NCBI GenBank assembly: GCA_003551265.1
Contig: PUMG01000020.1
Coordinates: forward strand, 1 to 27,070
DNA length: 27,070 nucleotides
Direction: 5' to 3'
Origin: Halovenus sp.
GTDB lineage: Archaea; Halobacteriota; Halobacteria; Halobacteriales; Haloarculaceae
The translations under genes and the position numbers were made by a program. The notes under the pieces are model-generated. The model had not been told where the DNA came from, made no database searches, and worked only from the letters and a program-made list of their open reading frames with translations. Positions within the stretch are counted from its first letter, which is position 1. Every line of letters begins with the position of its first letter. This document shows positions 1-6,409 of this stretch, in pieces.

Positions 1-1084
1 GATCGGTGACGGTCCCCATTCGGTCACAGACCGTCTCGACGAGAAACTGGTTGAGCACTTCGAGTCGGCGCTCACGGACACGGCGGGCAGTGACGTCCTG
101 ACAGACCAGGAGTTGGCCGAGTACTCTGTCGTGTTCGTCTCGAATGGTCGTTGCACTGAGCGCAACAGTCGTCTCGTCGAGTTGGATTCGAACTGCCTGG
201 TCTGTCTCGACAACTGTTTCGGGTGGAAGTGACGTGGGAAACAGCGCCGTCCAGTGGTCGTTGAGTGCCGCCTCGCGTTCAACGTCGAACAGTCGCTCTG
301 CGCTCGGGTTGAGGTCACGGATGTAGCCGTCCTGACCGACGACGACGACGGCGTCGTGCATTTCGGAGATGACTCGCTCGCGGCCGACAACACGGGCAAC
401 CGGCAGGCTCTCGAACACTGCGTATCGGTGGATAGTGAAGACGAACAGGCCGCTACAGAGTGCCACGGGAATCGTAAACAGCACCGGATGCTGGAACGGT
501 CCGATGATGAAGGCACTGGCGAAGAGAACGCCAGCAGCGCCCGACAGGGCTGCAGCCTCCCGTACCATCAGCGGGCCCATCCGGGTAGCCTCGTCGAGTA
601 CCAGAAAGATTCCGACGAGCGCCAGCGTCGAAACAAGAACCAGTCCTCCCTCGAAGACGGCGTTGGCCATCCCGACGGAGAACCCCGAGAGTCCAATCAG
701 CAAGACGAGGCTCGCGAGTGGAGCGAGTATCCCGATTCCGAGGAGCCCTGTAACCGCCAGCGTTACACGGGTTCCCCGGCCAGTGTACTGACAGACGAAC
801 GTCACCCAGAGGGCGAGTGCCGCGAGACAGGTGAGAATTGCGAGCGGGACCCACAGGTCGGTGACGGTAGCGCCACCGGCTTCCACGAGCAGCTGTCGAG
901 TCGGTTCGAGGTGGATGACTCCGAGGTGAACTAGCGTCCCTGCGACGAGCGTGACTGCCAGGGTGAACTGTGGCAGTGCTGTCGGCTCTTCTCTCCGGTG
1001 CCACATCAGGGTGAGAAAGTAACTCGCGATACCGAGGGCACCCAGTGCCGTCGCAAACGTCACCACCGATGTCGCGAGCACCAT
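1..1084 (-). CDS. 7TM-PAS sensor histidine kinase, N-terminal part (cut by window edge)
   Basis: A membrane signal-transduction protein; the first 361 residues are visible and the kinase ATPase domain lies beyond the window. Seven hydrophobic segments (about residues 3-27, 38-57, 76-98, 105-129, 134-164, 178-197, 200-224) match the N-terminal 7TM region of histidine kinases. A PAS domain follows (about 235-335, with a typical GQDGYIRDLNPSAERLF start), then the beginning of the dimerisation helix, LEVLNQFLVETVCDRMG. In haloarchaeal kinases this helix normally reads VLNRVLRHNLRN; here the aligned histidine is Glu350 (codon at 35-37) and the next Asn is Thr. The start ATG at 1084 has a TATA-like atatat at about 1118-1124. 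The gene diverges from the SPFH gene. The architecture is clear; whether it is an active kinase is uncertain. Confidence 0.88.
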   Translation of the reverse strand, partial: MVLATSVVTFATALGALGIASYFLTLMWHRREEPTALPQFTLAVTLVAGTLVHLGVIHLEPTRQLLVEAGGATVTDLWVPLAILTCLAALALWVTFVCQYTGRGTRVTLAVTGLLGIGILAPLASLVLLIGLSGFSVGMANAVFEGGLVLVSTLALVGIFLVLDEATRMGPLMVREAAALSGAAGVLFASAFIIGPFQHPVLFTIPVALCSGLFVFTIHRYAVFESLPVARVVGRERVISEMHDAVVVVGQDGYIRDLNPSAERLFDVEREAALNDHWTALFPTSLPPETVVETDQAVRIQLDETTVALSATTIRDEHDRVLGQLLVCQDVTARRVRERRLEVLNQFLVETVCDRMGTVTD

Positions 1085-1107
1085 GTATCTGAACAGTTGT
1101 CACTACC

Positions 1108-1230
1108 GTATGCAATCATATATCTCTCGTCATATGGATAGCGAGTATCTCGAACAGGGCGTGATGAGTGTCCCTGCACAGCGGGTACGGTTTCTGAACT
1201 GTTGCATACAGAAATATAATACGTATGCAT
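1108..1230. promoter_or_regulatory. Inverted half-sites GTATGCAA / TTGCATAC between divergent genes
   Basis: A perfect 8-base inverted pair, gtatgcaa at 1108-1115 and ttgcatac at 1202-1209, with a near copy gtatgcat at 1223-1230. The first copy sits between the likely TATA box (about 1118-1124) and the start of the sensor kinase gene. The stretch from 1185 to 1296 is clearly AT-rich. Binding by a regulator is inferred. Confidence 0.4.
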
Positions 1231-1289
1231 TGAAAAACACACTGAATTAATACCTGAAAACAGTGACTATCCACTGTGAAAATTACAAA

Positions 1290-1308
1290 CATTTTAGTGT
1301 CGCGACAC
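1290..1308 (+). promoter_or_regulatory. Promoter of the SPFH gene with a 12-bp palindrome
   Basis: A TATA-like attttag (1291-1297) lies about 30 bases before the ATG at 1325. Starting at its last base is the perfect palindrome GTGTCGCGACAC (1297-1308), between the box and the start codon, where a bound repressor would block transcription. The palindrome is directly visible; its role is inferred. Confidence 0.5.
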
Positions 1309-1324
1309 CTAAGTCCAGACTGTT

Positions 1325-2440
1325 ATGCTGCCCCATACGGTCTTGCAGACGGAGGCGGGTGGGTTGATTGCTGCAATACTGTTCATTATTGCAGTGGTCA
1401 CCGCCTACAAGAGCATCGTCATCGTTCGGGCGTACGAGAAACGAGCCTACACCCGGTTCGGGAAGTATCAGGGACTGCTCGAACCCGGTCCGAACTTCGT
1501 GTTGCCGTTCGTGACGAAGACGTACACGTTCGACATGCGGACACAGACGCTCGACGTCCCCCGTCAGGAGGCCATCACCCGCGACAACTCGCCGGTGACC
1601 GCCGACGCCGTTGTCTACATCAAAGTGATGGACGCACAGAAAGCCTTCCTCGAAGTCGACAACTACAAGAAAGCGGTGTCGAACCTCGCCCAGACCACGC
1701 TCCGCGCCGTCCTGGGTGACATGGAACTCGACGACACACTCAACAAGCGCCAGGAGATAAACGCGAAGATTCGGACAGAACTCGACGAACCCACAGACGA
1801 GTGGGGGATTCGTGTCGAGAGCGTCGAGGTCCGTGAGGTCAACCCATCCCGTGACGTCCAGCAGGCGATGGAGAAGCAGACATCCGCCGAACGCCGCCGC
1901 CGCGCGATGATTCTGGAAGCACAGGGTGAACGCCGCAGCGCCATCGAGAAAGCCCAGGGTGACAAGCAGAGTCAGATTATCCGCGCACAGGGTGAAAAGC
2001 AGAGCCAGATTCTCGAAGCCCAGGGTGACGCCATCTCGACTGTCCTCCGGGCGAAATCCGCCGAGGCGATGGGCGAGCGCGCAGTCATCGAACAGGGGAT
2101 GAAGACGCTCGAAGAGATCGGCAAGGGCGACTCCAACACGTTCGTCCTGCCCCAGGAACTCACGTCGCTGGTCTCGCGCTACGGCAAGCACCTCCAGGGA
2201 AGCGACATCAAAGAGAACGGCCACGTCCTCGAGGCGCTGGATTTCGACGACGAAGCCCGCGAGATGCTTGGACTCGACCAGATAGAGGAGATCATCGGCG
2301 AACTCGAAGACGAAGAGGAGATCATCGACCTCGAACAGATGGAAGAGGAGGCCCAGGCAGTCAAACAGGGCGAGACCGGTGCAGACATCAAAGACCCGGA
2401 CGAGATAATCGAAGAGGATATCACCGGCGGCGGGTCGTAG
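1325..2440 (+). CDS. SPFH/Band 7 (stomatin/prohibitin-like) membrane protein
   Basis: A 371-residue stomatin-type protein. One N-terminal hydrophobic anchor (about residues 11-33) is followed by a Band 7 domain (about 28-195) with the typical stretches EKRAYTRFGKYQGLLEPGPN and PRQEAITRDNSPVTADAVVY. A charged coiled coil runs from about 180 to 260, and a strongly acidic tail ends the protein. The coiled coil holds tandem 11-residue units, each beginning AQG[ED] (see repeat entry). Family members form oligomeric rings or scaffolds on the membrane and organise lipid domains or control proteases; the target here is unknown. The usual NfeD partner is not adjacent. The ATG fits both the anchor and the TATA box. 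Confidence 0.9.
   Translation: MLPHTVLQTEAGGLIAAILFIIAVVTAYKSIVIVRAYEKRAYTRFGKYQGLLEPGPNFVLPFVTKTYTFDMRTQTLDVPRQEAITRDNSPVTADAVVYIKVMDAQKAFLEVDNYKKAVSNLAQTTLRAVLGDMELDDTLNKRQEINAKIRTELDEPTDEWGIRVESVEVREVNPSRDVQQAMEKQTSAERRRRAMILEAQGERRSAIEKAQGDKQSQIIRAQGEKQSQILEAQGDAISTVLRAKSAEAMGERAVIEQGMKTLEEIGKGDSNTFVLPQELTSLVSRYGKHLQGSDIKENGHVLEALDFDDEAREMLGLDQIEEIIGELEDEEEIIDLEQMEEEAQAVKQGETGADIKDPDEIIEEDITGGGS
1919..2026 (+). repeat. 33-nt tandem repeats encoding 11-residue coiled-coil units
   Basis: AQG[ED] recurs at residues 199, 210, 221 and 232 of the SPFH protein, exactly 11 residues apart, giving three full units and a partial fourth (for example AQGDKQSQIIR, AQGEKQSQILE). At DNA level the core cagggtga recurs every 33 bases. 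Eleven-residue periodicity is typical of right-handed coiled coils. Confidence 0.8.
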
Positions 2441-2458
2441 GCACCCGGTAACGAAGCC

Positions 2459-2465
2459 ATTATAC
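2459..2465 (+). promoter_or_regulatory. TATA box of leaderless winged-helix gene
   Basis: attatac, centred 26 bases before the ATG at 2488 and inside the 47-base gap after the SPFH gene. Transcription is therefore expected to begin at or next to the start codon, and the winged-helix gene has its own promoter. Confidence 0.65.
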
Positions 2466-2487
2466 CGATACCTCCCGTTGTAGACGT

Positions 2488-3102
2488 ATGGTTCGCAACG
2501 GCGAGGTTGACCAGTCCAAGCGGGCGACGCTCCGACGGTTCGCAGCCCTCGGTGCAGCTAGCCCCCTGGTTGGACTCGCCAGCGCACGTGAGCGTGAGAG
2601 CGACGCGCCCGACGCCCTCACCGGGTATCTGGCGACGACGCCCGGCGCTCACTTCTCGAAGATACGCGACGACCTGAAACTGGGTACCGGCGAGACACAG
2701 CACCACCTCCGACAGCTCGAAACCGACGGCGTCGTCGAGAGTCACAAAGACGGCGACTACCGGCGATACTTCCCAGCGGGGCAGTTCTCCGAGTTCGAAC
2801 AGGTTGTCCTCGGACACCTCCGGCGCGAGACACAGCGAGGTATTCTCGCGGCATTGCTCGAAGACCCAACTGCGAGTTCGGGAGACATCGCCGCACAGCT
2901 CGACGTCTCCCGACCAACCATCAGCAAACACGCCGCCCGACTGGAAGAGGCGAATCTCCTCTCCCGGGAGAACGGGTATGCGGTGAGAGAGCCAGAAACG
3001 GTGCTGTTGTTGCTCGTTCGCTACGCCGACTCCTTCGGCGAGGACGCCTCTCGGCTGGCATCGATGGCCCCGTCGCTCGTCAAGTACACCGCCGAAGAGT
3101 GA
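2488..3102 (+). CDS. Double winged-helix DNA-binding protein with Tat-like N-terminus
   Basis: A 204-residue protein with two winged-helix units. The first (about residues 42-100) contains HFSKIRDDLKLGTGETQHHLRQLE followed by a wing. The second (about 108-170) contains SGDIAAQLDVSRPTISKHAARLEEANLL, a clear ArsR/MarR-type recognition helix. It is preceded by KRATLRRFAALGAASPLVGLASA (residues 11-33), a twin arginine followed by a small-residue hydrophobic run, which looks like a Tat signal or a weak membrane anchor. It is probably a transcription regulator; the target is unknown. It ends 36 bases from the convergent small HTH gene. The start is supported by the TATA box. Confidence 0.8.
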   Translation: MVRNGEVDQSKRATLRRFAALGAASPLVGLASARERESDAPDALTGYLATTPGAHFSKIRDDLKLGTGETQHHLRQLETDGVVESHKDGDYRRYFPAGQFSEFEQVVLGHLRRETQRGILAALLEDPTASSGDIAAQLDVSRPTISKHAARLEEANLLSRENGYAVREPETVLLLLVRYADSFGEDASRLASMAPSLVKYTAEE

Positions 3103-3138
3103 AAGAACGTATTCGACCTGCTCAGAAATTCCGTCTGA

Positions 3139-3384
3139 CTAGCTTGTCACCATCCAGGTCGTACTCGATGAGTACCCCCACTTCTCGACGGAGATATCGA
3201 ACTCACCTCGTTCGATGGCTTTCATGTTCGTCCCGACTTCCTTGGCGGACATCCCGAGTTCGTCGGCGATGAGCCGGGATTTGAAGTAGGTCTGCTCGTC
3301 GGCGTTGTTTTCGAGATAGTGCAGGATGCGCTGTTGTTTCTCCGAGAGCGTGGGTTCTGTAGCAGTGTCGACAGTCGCGCTCAT
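3139..3384 (-). CDS. Small conserved haloarchaeal HTH protein (DUF7123-like)
   Basis: An 81-residue protein. Residues 13-60 (LSEKQQRILHYLENNADEQ..., then LIADELGMSAKEVGTNM) form a helix-turn-helix like those in small winged-helix regulators. The C-terminus EKWGYSSSTTWMV is one I associate with the haloarchaeal DUF7123 family; the family name is from memory. The protein is short, without cysteine clusters or membrane segments, and probably binds DNA. The ATG at 3384 is 26 bases from a strong TATA box, so the transcript is likely leaderless. No function is established. Confidence 0.8.
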   Translation of the reverse strand: MSATVDTATEPTLSEKQQRILHYLENNADEQTYFKSRLIADELGMSAKEVGTNMKAIERGEFDISVEKWGYSSSTTWMVTS

Positions 3385-3405
3385 ACCAGTGAGTCGTCTC
3401 TGTCA

Positions 3406-3415
3406 CCATATATCT
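3406..3415 (-). promoter_or_regulatory. TATA box of the small HTH gene
   Basis: On the minus strand this reads agatatatgg, centred about 26 bases before the ATG at 3384. It is one of the best TATA boxes in the window. Confidence 0.7.
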
Positions 3416-3542
3416 GGTTTGGTACGAACGGGTAACAGCTTGCTGTCTGTCGATTTTTCTGTCCCAGCGAGAAAGGATACAGTTCGAATCGTCGCACCCG
3501 TCGGTTTCTCACCCGTGGTGGTACGACTCGGAAACACTGGCT

Positions 3543-3623
3543 CTACCGGTCGACGGAATCTGTGATAGCTTCTCGACCCGCCTGTGCCATGTGGGGAGTA
3601 TCAATCGTTCCGTCGACCGGTAG
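3543..3623. repeat. Perfect 16-bp inverted repeat (long stem-loop) after the TRAM gene
   Basis: ctaccggtcgacggaa at 3543-3558 is the exact reverse complement of 3608-3623, with 49 bases between. Inside the loop, tgata (3563-3567) can pair with tatca (3599-3603), and a short GC stem can form further in, so an RNA from either strand could fold into one long hairpin of 81 bases. It begins 17 bases after the TRAM stop codon. No T-rich run follows, so it is not a typical archaeal terminator. The rest of 3385-3639 holds no convincing gene. Confidence 0.75.
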
Positions 3624-3639
3624 CAGCGTGTTGCAGGGC

Positions 3640-4032
3640 TCACCGGGTTTCAGAGAGGTGTTCGCCGACAGCGAAGTTCGATTTAACTTCAGTGACCTCG
3701 ATTTTGACGCGCTGGCCGACCTCGGTGCCGGGGACGATAATGACGTAGCCGCGCTCGACGCGAGCGATGCCGTCTCCCTGTTTTCCGAGATCTTCGATTT
3801 CGACGTAGCGGATCTCTCCGGGTTCGACCGGAGGCTGTGGCTCGTCCGGGACATCCATCTTCGTCTCGTGCTCGTCGTCGCGTTCAGGGGCAATCAGTGC
3901 GATGCGGTACGTTCCACCGGGAGAGACAGAACCGGTCTCCACCTCCCGCCGTGGGAGTTCGATAACGTGACTCTCGCCATCGTCCGATACTTCAGCGCTG
4001 AACAGACACATGAGCTTCTGTGAAATCTCCAC
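3640..4032 (-). CDS. TRAM-domain RNA-binding protein
   Basis: A 130-residue protein with a C-terminal TRAM domain (about residues 72-127): GEIRYVEIEDLGKQGDGIARVERGYVIIVPG, then GQRVKIEVTEV and NFAVGE. TRAM is a small OB-like beta-barrel that binds RNA; free-standing archaeal TRAM proteins act as RNA chaperones or bind tRNA/rRNA. The N-terminal part (about 1-65) is a separate segment I do not recognise beyond similarity to haloarchaeal relatives. I chose the GTG at 4032 because relatives I recall begin M-E-I-S-x-K-L; the ATG at 4011 is the alternative. A TATA-like aaatactt lies near 4077-4086 (minus strand). Confidence 0.85.
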   Translation of the reverse strand: MEISQKLMCLFSAEVSDDGESHVIELPRREVETGSVSPGGTYRIALIAPERDDEHETKMDVPDEPQPPVEPGEIRYVEIEDLGKQGDGIARVERGYVIIVPGTEVGQRVKIEVTEVKSNFAVGEHLSETR

Positions 4033-4085
4033 TTGTACTCAGACCTCCGTACGTACGTAGGCGAGCGCCACCGTCAAAGTATTTG

Positions 4086-4730
4086 TTATCTGGTCGGAGT
4101 ACCATCCGGTCGTTTCGGTCCCTCCGAATCGTAGATAACGACCTCGTCTTCGTGGTCAAGTGGTTCGTAGCGGTCTCTGACCGCGATTGCCTCTTCGAGT
4201 TCATGCACAGCCCGAGCTTTCAACGTCGCCGCGAGGTCTTCTGCTTCCGAACGGGTGATGTCACGACCCAGTCCCTCACACTCGTGTGCGCGTACGACAC
4301 CTTCGTGGTCAACTGCTTCGCCCATTGGCTGACTCGTCCCACCGAGTGCAACACTGAAGGGGTACGTACGACAGATGAGTGGTCGGTCCTCGTAGACCGT
4401 ACAGACGGACTCTTCGCCGTCGTAGAACGTACAGTCACCGCAGTCGTCGGTCTGGAGCGCCCACTCGAAGGTTTCACCCACCGGCCCATTCTCACCCGGC
4501 GAAAGCCCGTATGGCATCGGCCGAGCCACGTCGCGCCAGTCGTAGTCCTCACGCCGTTGAATCTCACGAACCTCGTCGGGAAAGACAGTCGCTGTGTGTG
4601 TCTCGTCTTCGGTGGCCTTACAGCAGGCACCACAGCGGGTACACTCGAACCCGATGGTCTCGATGGCGTCGGCGAGGTTGTCCACGTCCAGCGCGTGTGC
4701 GCGCTCCAGTTCCGATTCGAGACTGTCCAC
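4086..4730 (-). CDS. YkgJ-family cysteine-cluster protein
   Basis: A protein of about 214 residues with the YkgJ/UPF0153 pattern: CTRCGACCKAT near the N-terminus, a central CGDC, then CTVYEDRPLICRTYPF and a late HECEG. These cysteines are thought to bind a metal or an iron-sulphur cluster; no reaction is established. The longest frame begins at a TTG at 4817 and has no in-frame ATG near the N-terminus. Family alignment favours a GTG at 4730 (VDSLESELERA...) or 4736, with a TATA-like cttttgg about 22 bases upstream. The gene lies downstream of the MarR-like gene on the same strand. Confidence 0.8.
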   Translation of the reverse strand: MDSLESELERAHALDVDNLADAIETIGFECTRCGACCKATEDETHTATVFPDEVREIQRREDYDWRDVARPMPYGLSPGENGPVGETFEWALQTDDCGDCTFYDGEESVCTVYEDRPLICRTYPFSVALGGTSQPMGEAVDHEGVVRAHECEGLGRDITRSEAEDLAATLKARAVHELEEAIAVRDRYEPLDHEDEVVIYDSEGPKRPDGTPTR

Positions 4731-4825
4731 ACACACCTGTTCGCCGGCGGACCCAAAAGACCGTCGAGAACCATACTGGCCATCTGCCGAGAACCAAACC
4801 GGACGGTCCGAAGTCAAACAGCCGA

Positions 4826-5101
4826 CTAGACGGTCAGAGAGTACACCTGTTTCCGGGCGTCGACGAGGCTGTATCGTGCTTCGACGAGACCACAGTCCTC
4901 GAGGCGGTTCAGCGCGTATCGGACTGTCCTGTCCGGCAGCAACGATTCCTCTGCGAGTTCCCCCTGTGCGAGCGGGCCGTCTGTTTCGAGAATTTTCGCC
5001 ACCAGTTTCGCACTCGGTGGCAACTCCCGCAACCGACTCCTGTACTCTGCCTGTGAGAGTCTCGGCGTGACGCTATTTGGGTCTTCTACTCTCGTTCCCA
5101 T
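4826..5101 (-). CDS. MarR-like winged-helix transcription regulator
   Basis: A 91-residue winged-helix protein: LPPSAKLVAKILETDGPLAQ, then LAEESLLPDRTVRYALNRLED as the recognition helix, and ARYSLVDARKQVYSLTV as the wing and last strand. It probably binds DNA as a dimer. A longer frame begins at 5152, but the ATG at 5101 is exactly one TATA spacing from tttaca (minus strand, 5126-5131), so I use it. It diverges from the aTrm56 gene across a 185-base AT-rich region with three short palindromes, which would suit autoregulation. The regulated genes are unknown. Confidence 0.8.
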   Translation of the reverse strand: MGTRVEDPNSVTPRLSQAEYRSRLRELPPSAKLVAKILETDGPLAQGELAEESLLPDRTVRYALNRLEDCGLVEARYSLVDARKQVYSLTV

Positions 5102-5125
5102 ACGTCCAGTTCCGTCACGAAAGCT

Positions 5126-5131
5126 TGTAAA
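5126..5131 (-). promoter_or_regulatory. TATA box of the MarR-like gene
   Basis: Minus strand tttaca, centred 27 bases before the ATG at 5101. This spacing is the main reason for preferring that start. Confidence 0.6.
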
Positions 5132-5150
5132 TGTTGGCTCATTCCCTTGC

Positions 5151-5197
5151 ACAATATTTCTATTGTTAATTTTGGGCCAGTGAGATTATACAAATCT
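5151..5197. promoter_or_regulatory. Two short palindromes in AT-rich divergent region
   Basis: ACAAT-N6-ATTGT (5151-5166) and AGATT-N5-AATCT (5183-5197) lie in a markedly AT-rich stretch (5145-5222). They are candidate operators for the adjacent MarR-like regulator. The palindromes are visible; binding is inferred, and five-base arms in AT-rich DNA can arise by chance. Confidence 0.35.
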
Positions 5198-5245
5198 AAA
5201 CTCCTTATACGTGTTTATATTTTCCGGAGGAAGGGAGACAGAGAG

Positions 5246-5262
5246 ATAACGCCCGTTATATC
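5246..5262 (+). promoter_or_regulatory. aTrm56 promoter with overlapping palindrome
   Basis: The palindrome ATAACG-CC-CGTTAT (5246-5259) overlaps the TATA-like gttatatc (5255-5262), centred about 28 bases before the ATG at 5287. A protein bound here would cover the TATA box. Repression is inferred from position. Confidence 0.5.
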
Positions 5263-5286
5263 GCTGGGCAACAGACCACCGGTACG

Positions 5287-5823
5287 ATGCAGGGGACGCC
5301 GGACGTTGCAGTACTCCGACTCGGTCACCGACCCGGGCGAGACGAGCGAACGACCACACACGTCGGCCTGACTGCCCGTGCACTCGGAGCAGACCGTGTC
5401 GTTCTCGCTGACGCCGCGTCGAGTCGCAGTGAAACCATCGTCGACATCACCGACCGCTTCGGAGGACCGTTCGCCGTCGAGACGACAGACGAGCCGAAAC
5501 ATCTGCTCCGCGAGTGGGATGGAACCATCGTCCACCTGACGATGTATGGGCTACCGATTCAGGAGACTGAAGCGGAGATTCGCGAGCGGTTCGAGCGAGG
5601 AAGTGAGCTACTCGTCGTTGTCGGTGCCGAAAAAGTCCCGTTCGAGGTGTACGAACACGCAGATTACAACGTCGCGGTCACGAACCAGCCCCACTCGGAG
5701 ATCGCCTCGCTTGCGGTCTTTCTCGACCGACTCTTCGAGGGCGACGAACTCGACCGAGAGTGGCGAGACGCCGACCGAGTCGTGGTGCCAGAAGAAGTCG
5801 GCAAACGAGTCGAAAAGACGTAA
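5287..5823 (+). CDS. trm56: tRNA (cytidine-56-2'-O)-methyltransferase aTrm56
   Basis: A 178-residue SPOUT-class methyltransferase that methylates the 2'-OH of C56 in the T-loop of archaeal tRNAs using S-adenosylmethionine. The N-terminus VAVLRLGHRPGRDERTTTHVGLTARALGADRV is the family signature. The SAM-binding knot lies in the C-terminal half: HLTMYGLPI (about residue 84), then LLVVVGAEKVPFEVYEHADYNVAVTNQPHSEIASLAVFLDRL (about 108-149). The length is normal for a form without added domains. It is preceded by a TATA box and palindrome, and converges on the next gene with a gap of 17 bases. Confidence 0.93.
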   Translation: MQGTPDVAVLRLGHRPGRDERTTTHVGLTARALGADRVVLADAASSRSETIVDITDRFGGPFAVETTDEPKHLLREWDGTIVHLTMYGLPIQETEAEIRERFERGSELLVVVGAEKVPFEVYEHADYNVAVTNQPHSEIASLAVFLDRLFEGDELDREWRDADRVVVPEEVGKRVEKT

Positions 5824-5840
5824 TTATTTCCGCACGCCTC

Positions 5841-6320
5841 TCACGTATCGCTTTCTTTGTGTACGAAGCGCTGACCGACTGTTCGAAGAAGAATCACGAC
5901 TGCAAGGAGGGTTCCCGTAGCCATGAAAAAGAGATGACCGAAGATGACGCCCCCGCCAGTGTCGACAACTGTGAGAACGAGAACAGTCTGTCCGATCCAG
6001 AACAGCGTCACACCAGCAAGCACTCCCGTTACACCTGGCACGAGCAGTTTCCCTGTAACAGACGCTCGTCTGCGCCGGTCCGCCTCACCTGCCTTCCACG
6101 TTGCGTGTATGTTGAATACGTCGATTCCGGCACCAGCGAGTGCAACGAGACCGAGCAACCCTGGAATGACGAAGACCACCAGGAGTGCACCCTCCGTCAC
6201 CCTCGGTGAGAGTGAGAGTCCACCGAGAGCCAGCGCCGCGAGAAGGAGCGCGGAAGACGTAATTTCAACCCGTCGTATCTCGTGTCGGATGGTAGAGAGC
6301 CGTCCAGCGGACAGGGACAT
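5841..6320 (-). CDS. Four-helix membrane protein of unknown function
   Basis: A 159-residue protein with four hydrophobic segments (about residues 21-38, 44-68, 92-119, 124-147) joined by short loops. The loop after helix 2 is basic (ADRRRRASVTGK), suggesting it faces the cytoplasm. There are no cysteines or obvious catalytic residues, and I do not recognise the family. The longest frame begins at 6503, but that would run through the divergent tfe gene. The ATG at 6320 is 27 bases from a TATA box and fits a leaderless transcript. Confidence 0.7.
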   Translation of the reverse strand: MSLSAGRLSTIRHEIRRVEITSSALLLAALALGGLSLSPRVTEGALLVVFVIPGLLGLVALAGAGIDVFNIHATWKAGEADRRRRASVTGKLLVPGVTGVLAGVTLFWIGQTVLVLTVVDTGGGVIFGHLFFMATGTLLAVVILLRTVGQRFVHKESDT

Positions 6321-6343
6321 ACTGGAAGATGAGCCCGTGCTGG

Positions 6344-6383
6344 CATTATGTTTTGGTTCGAACGGTTCTTCCGATGGATTTAA
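6344..6383. promoter_or_regulatory. Divergent promoters of the membrane protein gene and tfe
   Basis: Minus strand cataatg (6344-6350) is 27 bases from the membrane-protein ATG at 6320. Plus strand atttaa (6378-6383) is about 29 bases from the tfe ATG at 6410. Both transcripts would have almost no leader. Confidence 0.6.
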
Positions 6384-6409
6384 CCACGTGACACCCCGAA
6401 GTGGTAGCA

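Noticed and set aside
254..934. A 226-residue plus-strand frame opposite the sensor kinase
   Set aside because: The minus strand encodes seven membrane helices and a PAS domain in order; the plus frame is low-complexity acidic shadow.
1283..2224. A 313-residue minus-strand frame opposite the SPFH gene
   Set aside because: The SPFH protein is clearly the real product; the opposite frame lacks family features and a promoter.
3482..3500. A T-loop-like gttcgaatc suggesting a tRNA gene
   Set aside because: The bases on either side cannot form a 5-bp T-stem, and no acceptor or anticodon stem is found upstream at the right distance.
4020..4829. A 269-residue plus-strand frame opposite the cysteine-cluster gene
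   Set aside because: The minus strand has the full YkgJ cysteine pattern; the plus frame has no recognisable domain.
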